Assembly (NCBI GenBank): GCA_019973155.2
Contig: BPQB01000005.1
Location: 925,384 to 989,383, forward strand
Source of the DNA: Phanerochaete sordida
Taxonomy: Eukaryota; Basidiomycota; Agaricomycetes; Polyporales; Phanerochaetaceae
Length of the DNA: 64,000 nt
Reading direction: 5' to 3'
Below, in pieces: positions 56,536 to 64,000 of the stretch (position 1 is its first letter; each line of letters begins with the position of its first letter). Position numbers and translations under genes: made by a program. The notes beneath the pieces are model-generated. The model was not told the origin of the DNA. It saw nothing but the letters and a program-made list of their open reading frames with translations, and did not search any database.

Positions 56536-58958
56536 ATGGCGCGGATTCGTGCAACTTGTGTCTCTCTTATTGCTCTCCTTGTTCCTCATGCATGCAGAGC
56601 TGCTTCTGCAGGCGGCCCGTCCTTTGATTGGACCACGGTACGAGCTGTTTACTGCATCTTCTCTCTTCTTGAAGCATGTTGACGGGTGTGACCAGCTTAC
56701 AGCATCCTCCACGAACGTGAACTGGACGTCGTGTCTCGATACCTTCAAATGCGGCAAGCTCACTGTACGTACAAAGCTCTTCCGGGAAGAGAACGATGCT
56801 AACGGTTCGCAAGGTCCCCCTCCAATATTCTGACCCCGCGGCTGGCGAAGCACAAATCGCCTTGATCATGTCGCCGTCGAACTTCTCAGCGGACGACCCC
56901 AACTATCTCGGCTCGATCCTGTTCAATCCCGGTTTGTACTTCCTTGCCCCTGTACACGGTCGCATCGAACTGAATTCGTGACAGGCGGCCCGGGCGGTTC
57001 TGGAGTCAGCTTCGTTGAACAGCTGGGCACCTACTTCCGTGCTATAGTAGGCCCTCAGTACGATCTCGTGGGCTTCGACCCCCGCGGTAAGCTCGTCAGC
57101 GGCCTAGCGATGCGGATCGCACTGCTGAATATCGATTACAGGCGTCGGGCAGAGCACGCCCGTGCTCTCGCTCTTCAAGACTCCGGTAGAAGCCTTCGAG
57201 TACTACTCTACCTATCCTCAGAACGTGAACGAGTCTATCTCGTCGTTCGGGCGTTTCTATGCACAGGCGAATATCCTCGGAAAGTTCGCGGCGGACCGTT
57301 ACCAGACTGTCGCAGAGTCCGTGTCGACGGCCGCTGTCGCGACGGATATGCTCAACATCGCCAAGGCTCTCGGGCAGGATAAGGTCAATTACTGGGGTGT
57401 CTCGTGAGTACTAAATACACCCGTGCCTTTCCTTGTAAGCTGGCTTATAAGGACGTTTAGATACGGATCGATTCTTGGTGCGACGTGAGTGGTGACGGCT
57501 TGTGGCGATTGCCAGTGATACGAACCTGGGGATTAACTCCGAATAGATTCGCCGCCATGTTCCCCAACAACGTCGGTCGGTTCATCATCGACGGTGTCTT
57601 CAACTCCCATCAGTGGTACCGAGGTACGCTGTGCTTGTTCCTCTGCCCGTTCTCTTCTGATCAAGGCATGCATGACCGCAGGAGACTGGTCCGGTTCCCT
57701 GCTGAACACCGACGCAGCCCTGACGGCCGTCTACGAGGCCTGCGTCGCCGCAGGCCCCTCGCTCTGCGCCCTGCACTCGCCGGACGCCGCAACGATCCGC
57801 GCGCGCGTCGACACGCTCATCTCCTCGCTGCACCTCGCGCCGCAGCCCGTGTACGACGCCAGCGACCCCTCGAGCATCGTCTTCGGCGTCGCAGACTACA
57901 CCGTGCTCGTGCTGCAGCTCTTCCAGATGCTGTACACGCCGTTCGGCACCGCGCCCGCCTTCTTCGCCGCGCTCGCGGCGCTCGAGCGCGGGAACGCGAG
58001 CGCGGTGTACCGCGGCTCCGTCACGGCGGCGAACACCGGCCTCGCGACGTGCGCGCCGCCCGCGACCGCGCCGTTCGTCGTCGGCTTCCTCGACGTCAGC
58101 GCGCCGATCTCGTGCGGCGACATCGTCGCGGACGCGGACCGCGTGCGCACGCCTGAGCAGGCGAGGCAGGACTACGCGGCGATGGCGAACGCGTCGGCGC
58201 TGTTTGCGACGACGTGGTACCCGCTGTCGCCGGGGCGCTGCGCGTGAGTGTCTGTGGCTACCGGTACGGAACTGTGCTGATGGCCTCGCGGGCAGCCAAT
58301 GGCCGATCAAGGCGAAGGATGTCTTCAACGGTGCGGTGGCTTCTGAACGCTGTCGTGGCTAGAATCTCACACCGTACATGGCAGGCTCGTTCACCCAGAA
58401 TACGAGCAACCCGATACTGCTGATCACCAATACGCATGGTACGCCCACCCTCACTGGCCCATCCTGCTCTCTACTGAACGTGGGCATCTCCGCGACTCCA
58501 GATCCAGTGACGCCTATGGTCGGGTGCGTCACGCCTCTTCGCTCTGACACTTCGCCGACATCTGACCTGCTTCCTAGCGCGCTCAACATGTCTTCCGGCT
58601 TCGCGGGCTCTGTCGTCCTGCAGCAGAACTCCACCGGGGTAAGTGTCTTCTCGCACGGACCAGCAGCGGCGCCCTGATTCCATGCCAGCACACCTCCCTG
58701 TCCGGCTTCTCGACCTGCACGGCCGAGGCCATCCACGCGTACTTCGCGAACGGCACCCTGCCCGCGCCGGACACTCTGTGCCAGACCGACACGCTCATCT
58801 TCGAAAGCCCCAGCAACTCGAGTGGGTACGACGGCGTGACCATCACTCCGCTGAAGCGGGCCGTCGGCGAGGGCCATACGCTGAAGGAGGCTGCGCGGAT
58901 GCTTGCGAGGTCGGACTTCGTGGCGAAGAGCTCCGGGTTGTTCGGTAGGCGGTGGTAG
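56536..58958 (+). CDS. Secreted TAP-like serine hydrolase/aminopeptidase
   Basis: Thirteen exons: 56536-56637, 56696-56764, 56814-56931, 56985-57086, 57142-57403, 57461-57484, 57547-57623, 57682-58243, 58296-58330, 58385-58438, 58502-58523, 58578-58638 and 58689-58958, giving 585 residues. A signal peptide (MARIRATCVSLIALLVPHAC) is followed by the S33-type alpha/beta hydrolase: ILFNPGGPGGSGVSFV as oxyanion segment, GFDPRGVGQSTPV, and NYWGVSYGSILGATFAAMFP with nucleophile Ser218, whose codon is split by an intron. The C-terminal TAP-like domain supplies Asp in NTHDPVTPMVG and His in QNSTGHTSLSGFSTC. Related fungal and Streptomyces enzymes release N-terminal peptides or hydrolyse esters outside the cell. 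Several exons are tiny (22, 24, 35 nt), so the model relies on frame and family match. Confidence 0.88.
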
Positions 58959-59274
58959 ACAGATGAGGGCATGCTCACGGACCTTCGGACACGTATTTAC
59001 CCTAGATTACAACGCCTGACACTTGCTATAATCCCAGGTCGCAGTTCAGACACGCTTCGCACCAGTGATTGTAGGAGAACCGTTGATTGAATGTAACTAC
59101 AACGGCTGCCTAAGCCTTTCCTCGCATGCGAGACATGGGTACTGCTTCAACAGTGGTGTGCAAAGAGTGCAAAGAACAAAAGGGAGAAAGCTGGTGGTCC
59201 GAAAGAAGTGTCCATGCAGAGCGAAAACACAGCGGGGATCTATCACAAACAAAGTCTGTCCATCAGGGGTATGC
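58959..59274. other. Convergent intergenic region
   Basis: About 315 nt between two convergent genes, presumably both 3' untranslated regions. Nothing else seen. Confidence 0.5.
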
Positions 59275-60804
59275 TCAGAGCGCAAGGAGCGACGCGGCGA
59301 GGACAGCCACGCCGACGACCGCGCCCGACGCGAGGCTGCGGCCCGCGCCGTTCGCCATCTGCGAGGGCGTCGCGGACGTCGACGCAGAGGGGCTGGCGGA
59401 GTCGCTCGAGGGCGCGGAGGCGGACGGCGCGGCACCCGCGTTGACGGCGGAGCCGTTGCCGGCGTTGTTGAGCGCGGAGGTGACGTCCATGGGGAACTTG
59501 ATCGGGTTGCCACCTGCGGACATGTCGACCTTGCCGTCCGCGCTGAGGGTGTCGGGGTTCTCGGCGAAGAGCGAGCGGGCGTACCTGGGGGCGTGTCAGT
59601 GTGTGGGGGGCAGCGGGAGGGAGGGCGCGGACGTACATGACGTTCTCCATCACGTAGGAGTGCGACCAGTCGGGCATCTGGCCGAGGTCAATGTTCTGAC
59701 CCCACATCGACGCCTGCATGTTGCCCATCGTCAGGTTGTTGGTGTATGCGGCCATGGCGGACAGGTCCGAGCTGTTGGAGACCATGGCGGGCATCATGTT
59801 CATGACGGAGGTGGGGGCGTTGTACACGCTGGGCGGGTTGATGATACCGAACATGCCCTTCTCACTATTACGGAAGTCAACATGCAGTAAGCATCTGAGG
59901 AGAAATGGACTTGCCAGTGACCGGGGGTACCGCAGTAGTAGAAGACGGGGTTGGTGTCGTTGACGACCTGGTCGAAGGTGAAGCCCTGGTTCTGGGTGCC
60001 AGAGGCGAACGGCGCGTCGCTCGTCTTGTTGCAGAGCTGGAGCTCCGACGACTTGGTGACGGTGTGGTTGTTGGCGCCCCACATGAAGCGGACGGTGTCG
60101 CCGACGGAGGCGTTGACGGCGAAGGGGACGTAGCGGAGGACGCCCTGAGTGGGGGCGACGATGACGGTGTGGGTCGTGCCCGAGCCACCCGAGCTGCCGC
60201 TCGAGCCCTGGGACGACGGCGTCGGTGTCCACATCGCCGGCGGGGCGCCGTACGACGCGATGCACTCTGCGGGGCACGGTCAGCGCGCTGTCCCAAAGCG
60301 GAAGGGGGCGCATCACCGCCGCCTTGTGGCGCGGGAGAAAGCGCGGATCAAAGGGGACTCACGGTTGACACAGTCGTTGTAGCCCTGTCCGCCCCAGCTG
60401 CTGGAGCCGGAGCCGTACGTCATCATCGAGCCCATCGCGGCCTGCGTCTGGGTCGCCATCCACGAGCTGCTGCTGCTCGACGACGAGTAGTAGCCGCCCG
60501 CCGCCATCATCGACTCGGTCATCGCGGAGTCCGTCATCTGAGCCGCGTACGTCGCCGTCGCCGAGGCAGCGTAGTATGGCGACGCGGACGCGGTAGCCAT
60601 TTGGCTGTGATCGCTCGTCAGCCTCGAATCGCCAGAAACGCTCGGTGCTACTCACGAAGCGAGCGCCGCGGTGTCCGAGAGGACGATACCGTTAGGCGCA
60701 GAGACAGCAACCTCGTCGCCGATGGCGCTGTCAGGCCGTGGCAGCGCGGATGCCAAACCCGCGAAAAGAGCGGCAGCGCCGAGAACAGGTGCAAAGAAAA
60801 CCAT
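59275..60804 (-). CDS. Secreted serine-rich cupredoxin-like protein, probably GPI-anchored
   Basis: Exons 60804-60656, 60604-60363, 60266-59915, 59864-59637 and 59584-59275 (reverse strand), 426 residues. A signal peptide (PVLGAAALFAGLASALP) leads to a Ser/Ala/Met-rich stretch, then a plastocyanin-like domain: VGDTVRFMWGANNHTV with His198, and FYYCGTPGHCEKGMFGII with Cys242, His247 and Met252 as likely type-1 copper ligands. The C-terminus is Ser/Ala-rich and ends in a hydrophobic tail (SGAVVGVAVLAASLLAL) typical of GPI attachment. Such proteins decorate fungal cell walls; electron-transfer or adhesion roles are proposed but unproven. The third intron starts GCAAGT (59914), a textbook GC donor, and splicing it creates the conserved GHCEKGMFGI. 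The second intron is 96 nt, longer than most here. Confidence 0.9.
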
Positions 60805-61889
60805 GGTGGACGAAAAGGAGACTTAAGTATGTGTGTGATAGGAATAAAAGACCGTTATGTCGTCGACGAGCTGGGTCGGACTAGAAGCTTTGGGCCCTCC
60901 TGGGGAAAATGTGGGTTGCTCTATCAAAGAGAAAGGAACGGAAGTCGGCCGAGAATCAACTCGACACGAAGGATAGAGACCGAACGAAAAGGAGGGAGGA
61001 AGCAGGAGGAAAGGAAAGGGTGAGGACCGTTCCGCGCGCGAGGGGGTACATATACCGTCGCCTGCATCTAGCCCTACGTGCGAATTTTGCTAGTGTTGCT
61101 GGGTCGCTACGCAACCGATCAGACGAATATCAAACGACACCAGGCCATTTCCCTCGGGGGTCCCTTGCGCATCATTTTCCTCGATGCCCCAGCCAATCAC
61201 CGTCGCCCCCCTTCCCCGCGACGAGATTGCTCTTCTGCTCGAAGTCAAGGTGCCCTCGGTTCGTCGTCCCTCGAATCCATCTTCGCTGACAGCCTCGCCC
61301 TCACAACCGCTGCCATCTCGACTCTGCACGCTTTTAGCACGCCCCGGTGCGGTCCACGACCAATATTCGCCCGTCGCGGGTGCCAGCCCTCCGTCATATT
61401 TGCCTCGCGTTTCCCCAGGGGACATATGCCATGTGTGCATGAGTAGTTTTGCCGAGGCGACGCGCACTCCGGTTGCTAGGCATACGCAGGTGGGAAGCCA
61501 AGTCTAATCGCTCTCCGGCGGCTCCCAAATCCCACCAATCACGTCGCTGGCCATCCTGTGCTCCCGGTACCACCGTCGATGAACAGTCAACTGCGGCTGG
61601 CAGATGCGCTATATATACTGTCATTAACATCATGACCAGCTGCGCGCAGGGAGCATCACACGACGCTTTGACGACTAGGGCAACACCCACACTGCTCGCC
61701 AGACATTGATATACAGTGCGACGACCATCAGGTCATCATGTAGAAATTCTAGGTGCGGAACAGAAAAACAAGGTCTCCAATCGATAGATAGATCGCAAGT
61801 CTACACACAGCTTGTACAAGGCGGACTGTCCATGTAAGGGAGGGGCAAGGGCACATACGCGTAGAAATACAACAGGCAAAGCAACAGCA
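60805..61889. other. Intergenic region
   Basis: About 1.1 kb between two reverse-strand genes. A TATA-like ATATACC occurs near 61048-61057, some 245 nt before the cupredoxin start, and GCTATATATAC near 61610. Short chance frames exist but no supported exon. Confidence 0.5.
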
Positions 61890-63076
61890 TCACGTCGGTC
61901 TCCGCGGTCTCACGCTCGTAGGCAGCCCGACCGCGTTCGGGCGCTTCCCGACGCTCTTCAGGCTCGCGACCGGCCGCACATTCGTCACGAGGCGCGGCTC
62001 AGGGAGCTCAGGGAGCCGCGGCTGCTCTTCAGGAGGCGGCGGCGGCGGGGCCTGCATGCGCGCGCCACCAGCGTGTCGGGGGTGCGGTGTGTCTGCGAAG
62101 CGGATCGTCGGCGTGCGCTTCGCCGCCTTCTGGTCGCGCAGCTCCCGCAGCTTCTGCGCCGCGCGCGACATCGACGCGGCGTGCTCCTCGTCGACCTCGC
62201 GCTTCGCGCGCGCACGGGGGTCGGCGCGCGGGGGCGATACTGCGCGCGCTGCGGGCTCCGGCGCGGGCGCCGCTGCGCGCTGCGTCTCGGGCTCTGCGGC
62301 GCGGGCGGCGGCGCGGACGCCGCGCTCGCGCTCGCTGAAGAGCCACTCGGGCAGGTCGGACGGGTCGCGGGCCTTCTCGATGTGATACGCTTTGATCGCC
62401 TTCGAGAGCCGCGACTCCTCGCCGGGCGGGGTCACTACGGGGGAGACGTCGATTCAGCCTGGATCGCGCGATGAGAGGGGCGCTGGCCCGTACCTTCGCC
62501 GGAGCTAAGCCCAATGTTCGCTTCCCATGCGCGGTTGATGTTCACGGACAGGTTGCCTGCGGCGGCGGCGACGCGGCCCCACAGCGACGAGTCGAAGCCG
62601 GGGGCGAGGGCGGGCGGAGCCTTCTCGTCGGGGTCCGCACTGTCCTCGACGCTCGTGAAGCTCTCGTCGGACGCCGCGGGGCTCGCGTACGCAGACGACG
62701 ATGTCGATGACGCGCTCGCGAGCGACGCGGCCGAGCCGTTGCGGCGTGTGTACGCGGACATGGTGCTGGTGCCTGGCTTCGTCGCGGGCGGAGGCAGGGG
62801 AGGCAGGGGAGGCACGGGGGGCCTGGCGTCCGTGCGGGCACGCCCCGCGGCACGCTCCGTGCCGAGCTCGCCGCGCAGGCTCGTGAGCGATCGTTGCGGG
62901 CGAATGCGGTCGGCCTGCGGGGCTGCCGGGGACGAAGAACCGCTGTGGAGCGCGGCAGCGCTGCTGGGCCGTGGCGGCACCGCGGCTTGCGGGTCTGGTG
63001 CGCTGAGCGTGCGTGAACGAGGGGACGGGTTGGAGGGCAGGCCAAGGCGGGCGTTAGGCCGCCTCGGAAGAGCCAT
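61890..63076 (-). CDS. MSO1-like exocytosis protein
   Basis: Exons 63076-62494 and 62434-61890 (reverse strand), 375 residues. Most of the protein is Pro/Ser/Ala/Arg-rich and probably disordered. One ordered segment at about residues 162-185, DSSLWGRVAAAAGNLSVNIN followed by RAW, matches the Sec1-binding region of Mso1, which helps Sec1 engage the Sso1/Sec9/Snc SNARE complex at sites of exocytosis. A second conserved-looking block after the intron, SRLSKAIKAYHIEKARDPSD then LPEWLFSERERG, is the C-terminal companion seen in basidiomycete proteins of this type. A coiled, charged segment (AAQKLRELRDQKAAKR) follows. An SSO-type syntaxin is encoded at 15.6-17.0 kb of this window. The start ATG yields MALPRRPNARLGLPS. 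Confidence 0.8.
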
Positions 63077-64000
63077 GGATGATGTTTAAATCTCGGGGGA
63101 CTGGTGGGAATCAGTATGATGCACAGTCCTGCTGGCTAAAATGAATGGAAAAGTGCACTCAGTGCGAAAGAACGAAGGGCGATGATTAGGAAGATTGCGA
63201 AGGGTATGGTACAAGGTCGAAAGCGAAAAGACCCGAAACGACGCGCGGAGGCGGCAGGGACGGTAACCCAAAGCCATACACCGTGATTATAACCTGCTGC
63301 GAGTCGCCCTGGGGCCTGAGTGGGCCGCTTGGCGTCCTGGCGACGACAATTCACTGGTTGCCATCAGACATGATTTCTGGATGCTCTGCTCAATACCACG
63401 AACGATGTCGTGAGATGCGAGCCAAAGTAGGAGCCGAGTGTCCGAGCACACCAGCAAATCATGCTTGGCACAAGGGCTCTGCGACCGAGGCTAGCGCACC
63501 TATAAATTGGCTGTCTGGTGAGTGATGACAACATTCAGGGATCGCGGAACGTACCTCTCCAACACGCGGAACCATGCGTGACGCTGCGCGTCAGTTCTCA
63601 AGATAGGCTTGTCAGAATCCCATGAGCCTCACGGTGCAGATTCTTGGGCTGTCCACTTGTGACTTCCTGATGTTGGTAGCGATTACCACAGCTCATCCAT
63701 CGAGTCATCGACAGATGGATAGACGTGCAGCGGTCATTGTATCTGAAACACACCACGACGACGACCGAGGAGGAAGTGGTAGCAAGCAAGTGCCCGTCCT
63801 CGGTGAGAGTTCACGTCGCAGGTCGAGGAAACAGGAGAGGGTCGGGCAGGGGCGGGCGGGACGTCCTCGGAGCAGGACCCCGGCTGCTCCCCTAGGCGTA
63901 TGTCCGGGCGAATTTCAGATTTCGGCCGCCGGGGAGCATGGTTTTCGGCCCCCTGAGGCGCTATTCCGGACATGCCGCAGTGAATATAATCACAATTTCC
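63077..64000. other. Right-edge region without a supported gene
   Basis: About 0.9 kb upstream of the MSO1-like gene up to the window end. An inverted pair ATGTCCGG (about 63900-63907) and CCGGACAT (about 63968-63975) occurs near the edge. A short reverse-strand frame at 63734-63973 has no recognisable motif and is not called. Confidence 0.45.

Noticed and set aside
63734..63973. 79-codon reverse-strand frame at the right edge
   Set aside because: No recognisable motif, no splice signals linking it to other exons, and it may be part of a promoter region.

Overview
The window is nuclear DNA of a filamentous basidiomycete, most likely an Agaricomycete and possibly a polypore. The signs are compact genes split by many ~45-70 nt introns, donors often GTGCGT or GTGAGT, branch-like CTGAC/CTAAC just before CAG acceptors, strong G/C preference at third codon positions in many genes, and families typical of that group (basidiomycete BTB and F-box proteins, DUF4436, opsin-related proteins, serine-rich cupredoxins). 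No prokaryotic operons, phage, CRISPR, rRNA or clear transposons were seen. The genus call is inference.

I modelled 31 protein genes by joining exons so that the frame stays open and family motifs line up. Left part (0-28 kb): a 5'-truncated BTB protein, an Ala/Glu/Pro-rich disordered protein, a SUR7/PalI membrane protein, the rRNA methyltransferase NOP2, a 54-residue protein ending in a zinc-knuckle-like motif, a FUN14 mitochondrial protein, an unknown membrane protein, a DUF4436 membrane protein, a kynurenine-formamidase-like hydrolase, an SSO-type syntaxin, an unrecognised 613-residue acidic protein, an SFI1-like centrin-repeat protein, an enoyl-CoA isomerase and an F-box protein.

Middle part (28-52 kb): an amino-acid permease, pirin, NSA1, RMD5/GID2, a second F-box protein, an opsin-related protein lacking the retinal lysine, a SmgGDS-like armadillo protein, an OTU deubiquitinase, AP-1 beta adaptin, an RMP1-like protein and kynureninase. 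Right part (52-64 kb): four consecutive genes for secreted proteins (two tandem alpha/beta hydrolase paralogues, a TAP-like serine hydrolase and a GPI-type cupredoxin), then an MSO1-like exocytosis protein.

Functional links are loose, as expected in a eukaryote: two kynurenine-pathway steps, the MSO1/syntaxin exocytic pair, three ribosome or rRNA-processing proteins (NOP2, NSA1, RMP1-like), and the secreted block at the right. I found no clear new multi-gene system. The most unusual items are the tiny zinc-knuckle protein, repeated GC-AG introns, a set of 10-24 nt micro-exons, three stop-free in-frame introns, and the non-photoactive opsin relative.
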